Part shown: piece by piece, positions 39,873-48,332 of the stretch
Numbering within the stretch: the stretch's first letter is position 1
Layout: every line of letters begins with the position of its first letter
Origin: Piscinibacter lacus
GTDB taxonomy: Bacteria > Pseudomonadota > Gammaproteobacteria > Burkholderiales > Burkholderiaceae_C
Reading direction: 5' to 3'
Assembly (NCBI RefSeq): GCF_016735685.1
Contig: NZ_JAERRA010000001.1
Span: 620,001 to 684,000 of the forward strand
Length of the DNA stretch: 64,000 bases
Translations under genes and position numbers: made by a program
The notes under the pieces: generated by a model
The model's input: only the letters and a program-made list of their open reading frames with translations
What the model was told of the DNA's origin: nothing
Databases searched by the model: none

Positions 39873-41402
39873 TCAGCCCGTCAGGCCCAGCTTGGCCGCA
39901 AGGCCGATGCGCTGCAACTTGCCGGTGGCCCCCTTGGGGATCTCGTCCATGAACAGGATCTTCTTGGGCACCTTGAAGTCGGCGGCGCGCTGGCCGATGA
40001 AGTCCTGCAGCTCGCGCTCGCTGAGCGCAGCACCCTCGCGCAGCACCACGCAGGCGGCGACTTCCTCGCCCAGCTTGGGATGCGGCATCGCGAAGGTCAC
40101 GACCTGGGCCACGGACGGGTGGTCCATCATGATCTCGTCGACCTCGCGCGGGCTGATCTTCTCGCCGCCGCGGTTGATGATCTCCTTCAGGCGGCCGGTC
40201 AGGCTGATGTAGCCCTCGGCATCCATCACGCCCTGGTCGCCGGTGCGGAACCAGCCGTTCGTGAAGGCCTCGGCATTGGCCTTGGGGTTGCTCTCGTAGC
40301 CGGCGGTCACATTGGGGCCGCGGATGACGATCTCGCCGATCGAGCCAGCCGGCAGGATCGTGCCGTCTTCGCCCATGATGCCCACCTCGGGGCCGGCAGC
40401 CAGGCCGACCGCACCGGGCTTGCGTGCCCGCGGCGGCAGCGGGTTGCTGGCCATCTGGTGGGTGGCCTCGGTCATGCCGTAGGCCTCGATCAGCGGGGCC
40501 TTGAAGACGGCCTCCAGCTCGGCGATGACCTGCGGCGGCATCGAGGACGAGGACGAGCGCAGGAAGCGCAGGGGATGGCGCGCGATGATCTCGGCGTTCT
40601 TGCCAGCCCGGGTCAGGATGGCCTGGTGCATGGTCGGCACGGCCGTGTACCAGGTGGGCTTGGCCTCGTCCATCCAGGCGAAGAACTTCAGGGCATTGAA
40701 GCCCGGAGTGCAGAAGACCTGCGAGCCGGCCGACAGCGGCGCCAGCACCCCGGCGATCAGGCCGTGGATGTGGAAGAGCGGCATGATGTTCAGGCCGCAG
40801 TCCTTGTCGGTGAACTGCAGGGTCGCGCGGATGTTCTGTGCCGAAGCGGCCAGGTTGCGCTGCGACAGCGGCACGATCTTGGGCCGCGAGGTGGTGCCCG
40901 AGGTGTGCAGCACCATCGAGACATCGTCGGGCTCGGCATCGCCGCCGTGCGCGGCCGGGCTGCCGCCTTCCGCGCCGTCGCGCGGTTGCAGGGTGAAGCC
41001 GCCGGCGGCCTCGCCGGGGATCAGGTCCAGCACGCGCACGCCCAGCTTCTGGGCCACCTCGATGGCCGGCGAGCTGCTGGCCTGCTCGACGATCAGCGCC
41101 TTGGCATTCAGGTCGGAGAGGTAGAACTCGAACTCGTCCGCGCGGTAGGCCGGGTTCAGCGGCGCGCTGGTCACGCCGCGGGCGCAGGCCATGTAGCAGG
41201 CGGCCATCTCGGGGCCGTTGGCCAGCACGATGGCGACCCGGTCGTTGCGGCCGATGCCCAGGCCGTTGAGGCGGGCGATCGTCGCGTCGATCAGGCTGCG
41301 CAGGCCGCTGAAGCTGAGCGGCGGACGCCCGGGGGCGGAAAGGGCGGTGGCGGTGTCGGCGCCGGTCGCTAGAAGCGACTTCAAGGTCGTTTGCATGGTC
41401 AT
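39873..41402 (-). CDS. AMP-forming CoA ligase, AAE3/Pcs60-like; candidate oxalyl-CoA synthetase
   Basis: This 509-residue ANL-family enzyme has the phosphate loop LHTSGTTSRPKIVPL, PLFHIHGLIAGVLAPL, the A5 motif EAYGMTEATHQMASNPLPP followed by RKPGAVGLAAGPEVGIM, GWFRTGDQG, and the C-terminal catalytic Lys in PKGATGKLQRI. The stretch with MTEATHQMASNPLPP and KPGAVG closely parallels, from memory, plant AAE3 and yeast Pcs60, which are oxalyl-CoA synthetases (about 514 residues). The ATG at 41402 is followed by a second ATG at 41396; the SD is weak. It is the upstream-most gene of the minus-strand train. A different short dicarboxylate or acyl substrate remains possible. Confidence 0.78.
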   Translation of the reverse strand: MTMQTTLKSLLATGADTATALSAPGRPPLSFSGLRSLIDATIARLNGLGIGRNDRVAIVLANGPEMAACYMACARGVTSAPLNPAYRADEFEFYLSDLNAKALIVEQASSSPAIEVAQKLGVRVLDLIPGEAAGGFTLQPRDGAEGGSPAAHGGDAEPDDVSMVLHTSGTTSRPKIVPLSQRNLAASAQNIRATLQFTDKDCGLNIMPLFHIHGLIAGVLAPLSAGSQVFCTPGFNALKFFAWMDEAKPTWYTAVPTMHQAILTRAGKNAEIIARHPLRFLRSSSSSMPPQVIAELEAVFKAPLIEAYGMTEATHQMASNPLPPRARKPGAVGLAAGPEVGIMGEDGTILPAGSIGEIVIRGPNVTAGYESNPKANAEAFTNGWFRTGDQGVMDAEGYISLTGRLKEIINRGGEKISPREVDEIMMDHPSVAQVVTFAMPHPKLGEEVAACVVLREGAALSERELQDFIGQRAADFKVPKKILFMDEIPKGATGKLQRIGLAAKLGLTG

Positions 41403-41761
41403 CCCGTGGAAGTGCGCGGGCAGGGCGACATGCGGTCGGCCTCCCCGGACACAGTACCTGGACCGTCCCCTGGACGGCCTGCTCATCTGGCGCCCCGCGG
41501 GCCGGCGGTCGGGCCGGTGCGGGACTGGGGCGGATCGCGCCCTCCCGCCGCACAGCACGCGGGTCACGGTGCCGGGAACGGGGTCCGTCATGCTTCGCCC
41601 GGGGCGGCCGATGCATGGACGAGCCGGACTGCGGTCGTGCCCGCGATCCGGAACCTCGGTTTATAACGAAAGCCTGACGCTTGCGGGATCAGGAAAGCTA
41701 GCGCACGCCTTCAGCAAGATTGACGGGCAAATCCCGCGGCGGCGCCGCATAAGCTCGCGCC
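41403..41761. other. 359-bp divergent intergenic region between the CoA ligase and the IMPACT-family gene
   Basis: No gene is seen. An AT-rich patch in GC-rich surroundings at 41660-41667 gives TATAAC on the plus strand and TATAAA on the minus strand, so it could be the -10 core of one or both divergent promoters; no good -35 was found for either. A TAAGCT hexamer at 41753-41758 lies immediately before the plus-strand start. Likely holds the promoter of the transporter/CoA-ligase module. Confidence 0.45.
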
Positions 41762-42373
41762 ATGCCGCTGAGCCTGTCTGCCGCCGTCCACAGCGAACTG
41801 CTGATCCAGAAGAGCCGCTTCCTCGGCTGCGTCGAACCGGTGGCCGACCGCCGCGAGGCCCAGGCCCGCGTGGCCGCGCGCTGGGCCGAGCACCCCGGCG
41901 CCAGCCATGTTTGCTGGGCCCTGCTGGCCGGCGGCCAGTCGGCCGCGGTCGACGACGGCGAGCCCGGTGGCACCGCCGGCCGGCCGATGCTGGAGGTGCT
42001 GCGCCACCAGGACCTGGATGGCGTGCTGGCCACCGTCGTACGCTACTACGGCGGGGTCAAGCTCGGCGCCGGCGGCCTGGTGCGGGCCTACACCGACGCC
42101 GTGGCCCAGGCCCTGCTGGGCGCCGTCAAGGTGCCGCGCCTGCGCTGGCTGCCGCTGGGCTGTCGCGTGCCCTATGCCCTGGAGGGCCGGCTGCGCCGCG
42201 AACTGGCCGCGGCCGGCGCGCGCAGCCTGCAAGTGCAGCATGGCAGCGAGGCGGTCGATTGCCGTTTCGAACTGCCCGACGCGCACCTGCCAGCCCTGCG
42301 GACCCAGCTCTATGCCATCGGCCAGGGCCGGCTGCTGTGGCACGCAGATGCCGCCCCCCCGGTCCACGGGTGA
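41762..42373 (+). CDS. IMPACT/YigZ family protein
   Basis: This 203-residue protein has the UPF0029/IMPACT N-terminal domain: KSRFLGCVEPVADRREAQ, DDGEPGGTAGRPMLEVL and VVRYYGGVKLGAGGLVRAY, all diagnostic. A C-terminal DUF1949-type domain follows (about residues 130-200). Bacterial YigZ proteins have an unclear role, possibly in translation-related or nucleotide-binding processes; eukaryotic IMPACT regulates GCN2. No SD is clear. Convergent neighbours are absent; it stands alone before a DUF4864 gene. Confidence 0.9.
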   Translation: MPLSLSAAVHSELLIQKSRFLGCVEPVADRREAQARVAARWAEHPGASHVCWALLAGGQSAAVDDGEPGGTAGRPMLEVLRHQDLDGVLATVVRYYGGVKLGAGGLVRAYTDAVAQALLGAVKVPRLRWLPLGCRVPYALEGRLRRELAAAGARSLQVQHGSEAVDCRFELPDAHLPALRTQLYAIGQGRLLWHADAAPPVHG

Positions 42374-42451
42374 CCCGCTGCGCGCCTCGGCCGCGCTTTG
42401 CTGTCATATTGCCTGCACAGGCCGCCGCTCCAGGTGGCACCGGAGCCTTCC

Positions 42452-42925
42452 ATGCACCCCCTGCCCACCTTGTTGCTGGCCGGTCTGCTGCCCCTGCTGG
42501 CGACGCCGGCCCTGCAAGCCGCCCCGCCCCAGGGCCGCGACGCGCCCTTGCATGCAGCCGCCGAGAAACTGCCCGGCGACGAGGCCGGTGAGGTGCGGGC
42601 CGTTGTGCAGGCCCAGCTCGACGCCTTTGCCGCCGACGATGCCGAAGCCGCCTTCCGCTTCGCGACGCCGGCCATCCAGCAGCGCTTCGGCAGCGCCGAG
42701 CGCTTTCTCATGACCGTGCGCGAGGCCTATCCGGCGGTCTACCGCCCGGCCTCGATCTTCTTCATGACCCCGATCCGCGTCGGCGACGAGGTGGTGCAGC
42801 AGGTCCGCCTCGTCGATGGCGACGGCGCGGTCTGGATCGCGATCTACACGCTCGAACGCCAGTCGGACCAGGCCTGGCGCATCCAGGGCTGCCAGCTCAG
42901 CCGCAGCGCGGGCCGGATGATCTGA
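42452..42925 (+). CDS. DUF4864 exported protein
   Basis: This 157-residue protein has a signal peptide (MHPLPTLLLAGLLPLLATPALQA, cleaved near residue 23) and a DUF4864 domain: VVQAQLDAFAADDAEAAFRFATP, IQQRFGSAERFLMTVREAYP and FMTPIRVGDEVVQQVRLVD. The fold is probably NTF2-like. Function unknown. The ATG at 42452 is chosen for GGAG 8 bases upstream and a good signal peptide. It is convergent with the UbiH-like gene, 15 bases apart. Confidence 0.83.
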   Translation: MHPLPTLLLAGLLPLLATPALQAAPPQGRDAPLHAAAEKLPGDEAGEVRAVVQAQLDAFAADDAEAAFRFATPAIQQRFGSAERFLMTVREAYPAVYRPASIFFMTPIRVGDEVVQQVRLVDGDGAVWIAIYTLERQSDQAWRIQGCQLSRSAGRMI

Positions 42926-42940
42926 GCCTGGCGGCGCGCC

Positions 42941-44233
42941 TCAGCGCCAGCCGAACATCATCTGCCGCGCCAGCGCCCGGCGCAGGGGTGCAAGCTGGCC
43001 GACGGCGGCCAGGCCCAGGCCGCGCAGCGTCGACAGCGCCGGCCCCGGCCAAGTGAAGCCGCGGGCCAGCAGATCGGTTGCGGCGATCAGGCTCCAGCGG
43101 TCGGGCGCGCGCTGCCACTCGATGCGGCGCAGCGCGGCGTCCAGGTCCAGCGGCCCGCCCTGGCGGTGGGCTTGCTCCTCGGCGGCGACCAGGGCGGCCA
43201 CCAGGGCCTGGGCATCGCGCAGGCCCAGGTTCAGGCCCTGGCCGGCCACCGGGTGCAGGGTCTGTGCGGCATTGCCGATGCGGACTTGCCGGCCGCGCAC
43301 CAGGCTGCGCTCGGCATTCAGGCCGAGCGCGAAGCTTTTCAGCGGGCTCAGGCCGGTCAGCGGGCCGACGGCGTCCGGGAAGAGGGTGTTCAGCAGGGCC
43401 AGGCGGCCGGCAGCGTCGAGTGGTGCCACCGGGTCGTCGGCGCTCGGCACACACCAGACCAGGGCCGCGCGCGGCTGGCCGTCGTCGGCCGAAGGCGTGG
43501 CGCCGCCAGCCGTCCCGGGCGGCAAGGGCAGCAGCGCGGCCGGGCCGCTGGCGGTGAAGCGCTCCACCGCCATGCCGTCCAGCGGCCGGGCCAGGGTGAC
43601 GGTGCCGACCCAGGCCGTCTGGCCGTAGTCGTGGCGCAGGGCCTTGCGGGCCTGCTCGGCGAAGACGCCGCCTTCGGCGATCACCGCCAGGTCGTGGGTC
43701 TCGACGATGCCGCAATCCAGCTCGACACCGCCGGCCCGCTCGCGCACCGCCGCCACCGGCGTGCCCAGGCGCAGCGCCAGGCGCTGCGGCTCGCGCGCGC
43801 AGGCGGCTTCCCACAAGTCTTGCAGCGGCGCGACCAGGGCGCCGTGCCGCATCACCGTGCCGAGCGCGGGCAGGCCCAGTTCCTCGGCCGCGATGCGCAC
43901 CACCGGCTCGCCCTCGGGCAGCAGCAGGGCGGCCAGCGGTCGCGGCAGCAGGCCGGGGCCCAGGGTCGGCGTCTGCTGCGAGACATGCACGCAGCGGATC
44001 GGCGTGCCCTGGGCCGCCATCGCCGCGCCCAGGCCCAGGGCCTCCAGCACCTGCACGCTGCCCAGCGAGAGCGCCAGCGTGCGCGGGTCGCGGCCCGGGT
44101 CGGCGCCGGGCGCGCGGGCGTCGAAGACGGTGATCGCGGCCTGCGGCAGCGCCGCGGCCAGTTGCAGGGCCAGGCTCAGGCCGACCGGGCCGGCGCCGAC
44201 GAGGGCCAGGGAGAGCGGGGCAGCAAGGGGCAT
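42941..44233 (-). CDS. UbiH/UbiF/COQ6-family FAD monooxygenase
   Basis: This 430-residue flavoprotein hydroxylase has the FAD motif LALVGAGPVGLSLALQLA at the N-terminus, the RTLALSLGSVQVLEALGL segment of the UbiH group, AVIAEGGVFAEQARKAL and the second FAD motif IGNAAQTLHPVAGQGLNLGLRD. The last closely matches the GNAAQTLHPVAGQGFNLGLRD of ubiquinone hydroxylases. A ring hydroxylation step of ubiquinone synthesis is thus likely; which carbon is unknown. I start at 44233 because the FAD fold begins three residues in. Divergent from the dehydrogenase at 44437. Confidence 0.85.
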   Translation of the reverse strand: MPLAAPLSLALVGAGPVGLSLALQLAAALPQAAITVFDARAPGADPGRDPRTLALSLGSVQVLEALGLGAAMAAQGTPIRCVHVSQQTPTLGPGLLPRPLAALLLPEGEPVVRIAAEELGLPALGTVMRHGALVAPLQDLWEAACAREPQRLALRLGTPVAAVRERAGGVELDCGIVETHDLAVIAEGGVFAEQARKALRHDYGQTAWVGTVTLARPLDGMAVERFTASGPAALLPLPPGTAGGATPSADDGQPRAALVWCVPSADDPVAPLDAAGRLALLNTLFPDAVGPLTGLSPLKSFALGLNAERSLVRGRQVRIGNAAQTLHPVAGQGLNLGLRDAQALVAALVAAEEQAHRQGGPLDLDAALRRIEWQRAPDRWSLIAATDLLARGFTWPGPALSTLRGLGLAAVGQLAPLRRALARQMMFGWR

Positions 44234-44436
44234 GGTCAGGCGGCAGGACAGGCCGTCACGGCAGTTCAGGCAGGGGCCGATGATGCCTGCGCCCGCCCGC
44301 CCGGGGCAGCGGCCGGGCCAATGCCCGCCCCGTGCATCGCCAGCCGCCTGCGGCCGGCCGGCGCTACGCAATCCCCGCAGGCCTGCGACCGCGCGGCCTG
44401 CCTAGCATCGGGGCCCCAAATGCGACGAGACCCGCC

Positions 44437-45534
44437 ATGAACCGACCCTTCCGCATCGCCGTCCTGCCCGGCGACGGCATCGGCACCGAGGTGATGCCCG
44501 AGGGCCTGCGCGTGCTGAAGCTGGCCGCCGCACGCCACGGCCTGCCGCTTGACGTGCAGGAATTTGACTGGGCCTGCGCCGACCACTGGCTGCGCCACGG
44601 CCGCATGCTGCCGGAGGATTGGTTCGAGACCTTGCGCGGCTTCGACGCGATCTACTTCGGCGCGGTCGGCTGGCCGGCGGTGGTGCCGGACCATGTCTCG
44701 CTGTGGGGCTCGCTGCTCAAGTTCCGCCGCGACTTCGACCAGTACGCCAACCTGCGCCCGGTGCGCCTGCTGCCCGGCGTGCGCAGCCCGCTGGCGGGCA
44801 AGCAGCCGGGCGACATCGACTTCCTCGTCGTCCGCGAGAACACCGAGGGCGAGTACAGCAGCGTCGGCGGCCGCATGTTCGAGGGCAGCGAGCGCGAGCT
44901 GGTGCTGCAAGAGGCCATCTTCACCCGCCATGGCGTCGACCGCATCCTGCGCCACGCCTTCCGCCTGGCGCAGCAGCGCCCCCGCAAGCGCCTGACGGCG
45001 GCGACCAAGAGCAATGGCATCGCGATCTCCATGCCCTACTGGGACGAGCGGGTCGAGGCCATCGCCGCCGAGTTCCCGGACGTGCAGTGGGACCGCCAGC
45101 ATGTCGACATCCTGGCCGCGCGCTTCGTGCTGCAGCCCGAGCGCTTCGACGTGGTCGTCGCCAGCAACCTCTTCGGCGACATCCTCAGCGACCTGGGCCC
45201 GGCCTGCACCGGCACCCTGGGCATGGCGCCCTCGGCCAACCTGAACCCCGACCGGCGCTACCCCAGCCTTTTCGAGCCGGTGCATGGCTCGGCGCCGGAC
45301 ATCGCCGGCCAGGGCATCGCCAACCCGATCGCGCAGATCTGGTCGGCCGCGCTGATGCTGGACTTCCTCGGTCAGGCGCCCGGCGCCGATGCGGCAGCCG
45401 GCCGGGCGGCGCACGATGCCATCGTCGCGGCCATCGAGCAGGTGCTGCGCACGGGGCCGCGCACGCGCGACCTGGGCGGCAGCGCCTCGACCCGCGAAGT
45501 CGGCGAGGCCGTCGCCGCCGCCCTGGCGGGCTGA
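44437..45534 (+). CDS. ttuC: Tartrate dehydrogenase / D-malate dehydrogenase family
   Basis: This 365-residue beta-decarboxylating dehydrogenase has [84 protein letters not shown] and [18 protein letters not shown]. The VSLWG and [13 protein letters not shown] forms separate tartrate/D-malate dehydrogenases from leuB and icd. Such enzymes oxidise tartrate or D-malate with NAD and can form D-glycerate from meso-tartrate, the substrate of the glycerate kinase at 33451. Divergent from the UbiH-like gene with 203 bases between. Confidence 0.85.
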   Translation: MNRPFRIAVLPGDGIGTEVMPEGLRVLKLAAARHGLPLDVQEFDWACADHWLRHGRMLPEDWFETLRGFDAIYFGAVGWPAVVPDHVSLWGSLLKFRRDFDQYANLRPVRLLPGVRSPLAGKQPGDIDFLVVRENTEGEYSSVGGRMFEGSERELVLQEAIFTRHGVDRILRHAFRLAQQRPRKRLTAATKSNGIAISMPYWDERVEAIAAEFPDVQWDRQHVDILAARFVLQPERFDVVVASNLFGDILSDLGPACTGTLGMAPSANLNPDRRYPSLFEPVHGSAPDIAGQGIANPIAQIWSAALMLDFLGQAPGADAAAGRAAHDAIVAAIEQVLRTGPRTRDLGGSASTREVGEAVAAALAG

Positions 45535-45553
45535 GCGCGGCGCGGGCGGCGGC

Positions 45554-45883
45554 TCAGTGCAGCGCCTGGCGCGCGGGGGCGGCCTGGGCCGGATCGGCGT
45601 CGGCGCCCTCGCTCAGCATGCGCTGCCAGTGGCCGCGGATGCGCGCCAGGCTCAGGCGGAAAGTGGGGCTCAGCGCCGGGTGGGCGCAGAGCTGGTCGAG
45701 GTTGTGCCGCAGCTTGCCAAGCATCAGCCGGCTCTGCGCATGGCAGGCTGGCGGATGGCCGAGCGCGCAACGCTCGGCCACGGCCGTCATCAGGGCCAGG
45801 GTGCCGGCCAACAGGACTTCGACGGCGGGCGGGCGCTCCTCGGCCAGGGCGGGGGAGGCTTCGGGGGAGAGGCAGGCAGACAT
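45554..45883 (-). CDS. Small conserved protein of unknown function, probably Fur-controlled
   Basis: This 109-residue soluble protein has no recognised domain. Helical segments are likely: VEVLLAGTLALMTAVAERC, SRLMLGKLRHNLDQLC and SPTFRLSLARIRGHWQRML. Three cysteines lie in a short CALGHPPACHAQ patch and in LDQLC, suggesting a metal or Fe-S site. Similar short proteins occur near iron genes in Burkholderiales, from memory. A Fur-box-like dyad (45919-45937) lies 36 bases upstream, overlapping a plausible -10. It is convergent with the dehydrogenase, 19 bases apart. Role in iron limitation is inferred. Confidence 0.65.
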   Translation of the reverse strand: MSACLSPEASPALAEERPPAVEVLLAGTLALMTAVAERCALGHPPACHAQSRLMLGKLRHNLDQLCAHPALSPTFRLSLARIRGHWQRMLSEGADADPAQAAPARQALH

Positions 45884-45918
45884 GGTGCTCGCTCGGGCAG
45901 GGAAGAGGCGCCCATGCT

Positions 45919-45937
45919 AATGCGAACCATTCTCATT
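45919..45937 (-). promoter_or_regulatory. Fur-box-like dyad upstream of the 109-residue protein gene
   Basis: On the minus strand AATGAGAATGGTTCGCATT is a 7-1-7-type dyad (TGAGAAT-G-GTTCGCA) close to the Fur pattern and to the perfect copy at 56598. The TTAGCAT just downstream could be the -10, so Fur binding would block RNA polymerase. Confidence 0.6.
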
Positions 45938-45981
45938 TGAAGCATGACCCTGCCGGCCGCAGGGCGCCGGCCCGGCCGGGC

Positions 45982-46692
45982 TCAGAGCCCGCCGAAGACC
46001 TTCTTCAGGATCGCGCTGCCGGTGGCCACCGGATCCTTGCGGATCTTCTTTTCTTCCTCGCCGATCATGAAGTACAGACCGTCCAGCGCCTTGCCGGTCA
46101 CGTACTGCTCGATGTTGGCGTCCTGCTTCTTGACCAGGCCGAAGCCCGAGGCCTTGGCCGCGACCGCGTTGTACTTGGCGGCGAGGTCGACCTTCTCCGT
46201 CTCGCGGCTGACGATGGGCAGGAAGCGGCCGTTCAGCGGCTTGCGCGTCTTGTCGGCAAAGAAGGACGTGACCGAGGTGTCGCCGCCGCTCAGGATCTTC
46301 TTCGCATCGGCCACGCTCATGTCGCGCACGGCCTGCTTGAGCAGGCTGACCGACTCGGGCACCGCGCTCTCGGCCGCACGGTTCATGGCGGTGACCAGGC
46401 CCTCGACCCGCTCGCCCTGGCCCAGCTTCTTCATCAGCTTGGCGCCGCTCTCCAGCGCGCCCGGCAGGGGGATGCGCACCTTGGGGTTGCCGAGGAAGCC
46501 ATCGGTCTTGCCGAGCAGGCCGACGGCGACCTCGGCGCCGCGCTCCAGCGCGGCCTTGAGGCCGGCGCTGGCGTCGGCGTCGCTGAAGGACAGCGCGCGG
46601 GCCTGGGCGGCCCAGAGGCCGAGCAGCACGAACGTCGCCCCCCGGCTCATACACTGCCGGCGCAGCACGTCGCACGGGTCGATGGAACGCAT
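45982..46692 (-). CDS. DUF4197 exported protein
   Basis: This 236-residue protein has a signal-like N-terminus with an internal hydrophobic stretch (SRGATFVLLGLWAAQARA, cleaved near residue 33) and a DUF4197 domain: LSFSDADASAGLKAALERGA, TDGFLGNPKVRIPLPGAL, AVRDMSVADAKKILSGGDT and KDPVATGSAILKKVFGGL. Function unknown; typically periplasmic. The ATG at 46692 has AGGAG 7 bases upstream. A shorter start at 46650 would give a more standard signal peptide. Divergent from the TlpA-like gene. Confidence 0.85.
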   Translation of the reverse strand: MRSIDPCDVLRRQCMSRGATFVLLGLWAAQARALSFSDADASAGLKAALERGAEVAVGLLGKTDGFLGNPKVRIPLPGALESGAKLMKKLGQGERVEGLVTAMNRAAESAVPESVSLLKQAVRDMSVADAKKILSGGDTSVTSFFADKTRKPLNGRFLPIVSRETEKVDLAAKYNAVAAKASGFGLVKKQDANIEQYVTGKALDGLYFMIGEEEKKIRKDPVATGSAILKKVFGGL

Positions 46693-46782
46693 GGCGATCT
46701 CCTGGTTCTGAGGGCAGCCTGCCCGGTGGATCCGGCGCAGCGCCCGACCCGAATGCGCCCAGCCTACACAAAGCCCGCGACC

Positions 46783-47277
46783 ATGTCCCTCCGCCCCCGT
46801 CTTGCCGCCGCCCTGCTGGCCCTGGGCCTTGCCGCCGCCACCCTGCCGGGTTGCAGCCCGCAGCTTGCGCCCGAGGTTGGCTACACGCTGATCGACGGTC
46901 GCAAGGAACAGCTCAGCGCCCTGCGCGGCAAGGTCGTGCTGGTGAACTTCTGGGCCACCAGTTGCGCAAGCTGCGTGAAGGAGATGCCGGACCTCGCCGC
47001 CACCTACGGCAAGTACGCCGCCCGCGGCTACGACACGGTGGCGGTTGCCATGGCCTACGACCCGCCGGCCTATGTGCTGAGCTTCGCCAAGAGCCGCGCC
47101 CTGCCCTTCAAGGTCGCGCTCGACCACGATGGCGAGCTGGCCAAGCGCTTCGGCGACATCCAGCTCACGCCGACCTCGGTGCTGATCGACCGGCAGGGCC
47201 GCATCGTCAAGACCTATGTCGGCCCGCCGAACTTTGACGAGCTGAACAAGCTGGTCGAGAAGCTGCTGGCGGCCTGA
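46783..47277 (+). CDS. TlpA-like thiol-disulfide lipoprotein
   Basis: This 164-residue protein has a lipoprotein signal with lipobox LPGC (Cys24), then a thioredoxin/peroxiredoxin-like domain: LRGKVVLVNFWATSCASCVKEMP with redox C-x2-C (C66-x2-C69 region), and the cis-Pro in LTPTSVLID. TlpA/ResA-type proteins reduce disulfides in the periplasm, for example during cytochrome c or copper-site maturation. It would be anchored to the inner or outer membrane by its acyl group. Divergent from DUF4197, convergent with lipA. Confidence 0.88.
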   Translation: MSLRPRLAAALLALGLAAATLPGCSPQLAPEVGYTLIDGRKEQLSALRGKVVLVNFWATSCASCVKEMPDLAATYGKYAARGYDTVAVAMAYDPPAYVLSFAKSRALPFKVALDHDGELAKRFGDIQLTPTSVLIDRQGRIVKTYVGPPNFDELNKLVEKLLAA

Positions 47278-47322
47278 GGCAACAGGCCGGCCGCTCGCGG
47301 CACGGCGGGCTTGGCAGGGGCC

Positions 47323-48303
47323 TCAGGCCCCCACCCCGGCCGCATGCGCCTGCTGATCGGCGTGGTAGCTGCTGCGCACCATCGCGCCCACGGCGGCATG
47401 GCTGAAGCCCATGGCATGGGCCGCGTCCTCGAAGCGCTTGAAGGTGTCCGGGTGCACGTAGCGCTTGACCGGCAGGTGGTGGCCGCTGGGGGCCAGGTAC
47501 TGGCCCAGGGTCAGCATGTCCACATCGTGCGCGCGCAGGTCGCGCATCACGTCCAGGATCTCCTCGTCCGTCTCGCCCAGCCCCACCATGATCCCGCTCT
47601 TGGTCGGCACCTTGGGATGCAGGGCCTTGAACTTCTTGAGCAGGTTCAGGCTGAAGGCGTAGTCGCTGCCTGGGCGGACCTCCTTGTACAGGCGCGGCAC
47701 CGTCTCCAGGTTGTGGTTCATCACGTCCGGCGGGGCCTGGGTGAGGATGCCGAGCGCGCGGTCGTCGCGGCCGCGGAAGTCCGGGGTCAGAATCTCGATG
47801 GTCGTGGCCGGCGAGAGGGCGCGTGTCTGGCGGATGCAGTCGACGAAGTGGGCGGCGCCGCCGTCGCGCAGGTCATCGCGGTCGACGCTGGTGATGACCA
47901 CGTACTTGAGCTTCAGCGCGGCAATGGTCTTGGCCAGGTTGGCGGGCTCGTCCGCATCGAGCGGATCGGGCCGGCCGTGGCCGACATCGCAGAAGGGGCA
48001 GCGCCGCGTGCACTTGTCGCCCATGATCATGAAGGTGGCCGTGCCCTTGCCGAAGCACTCGCCGATGTTGGGGCAGCTCGCCTCCTCGCAGACGGTGTGG
48101 AGCTTGTGCTCGCGCAGGATCTGCTTGATCTCGTAGAAGCGGGTGGAGGGGCTGCCAGCCTTGACGCGGATCCATTCGGGCTTCTTCAGCACCTCGGCCG
48201 GGACGACCTTGATGGGGATGCGTGAAGTCTTGGCCTGGGACTTCTGCTTGACCGTGGGGTCGTAGGCCGGCTGCTCGGGGGTCTCGGGCAGGAGGGTGCT
48301 CAT
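47323..48303 (-). CDS. lipA: Lipoyl synthase
   Basis: LipA inserts two sulfurs into protein-bound octanoyl chains to make lipoate. The 326-residue radical SAM enzyme has both cluster motifs: the auxiliary C-x4-C-x5-C in [12 protein letters not shown] and the SAM cluster C-x3-C-x2-C in [26 protein letters not shown] and [10 protein letters not shown] follow. The C-terminal RSSYHA contains the third conserved Ser of the family. It follows lipB by 29 bases on the same strand. Supplies lipoate for PDH, OGDH and the glycine cleavage system, the last linked to one-carbon flux. Confidence 0.97.
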   Translation of the reverse strand: MSTLLPETPEQPAYDPTVKQKSQAKTSRIPIKVVPAEVLKKPEWIRVKAGSPSTRFYEIKQILREHKLHTVCEEASCPNIGECFGKGTATFMIMGDKCTRRCPFCDVGHGRPDPLDADEPANLAKTIAALKLKYVVITSVDRDDLRDGGAAHFVDCIRQTRALSPATTIEILTPDFRGRDDRALGILTQAPPDVMNHNLETVPRLYKEVRPGSDYAFSLNLLKKFKALHPKVPTKSGIMVGLGETDEEILDVMRDLRAHDVDMLTLGQYLAPSGHHLPVKRYVHPDTFKRFEDAAHAMGFSHAAVGAMVRSSYHADQQAHAAGVGA

Positions 48304-48332
48304 GGGGGAAGGCTCCGGGTGGGGGCGGGGGC

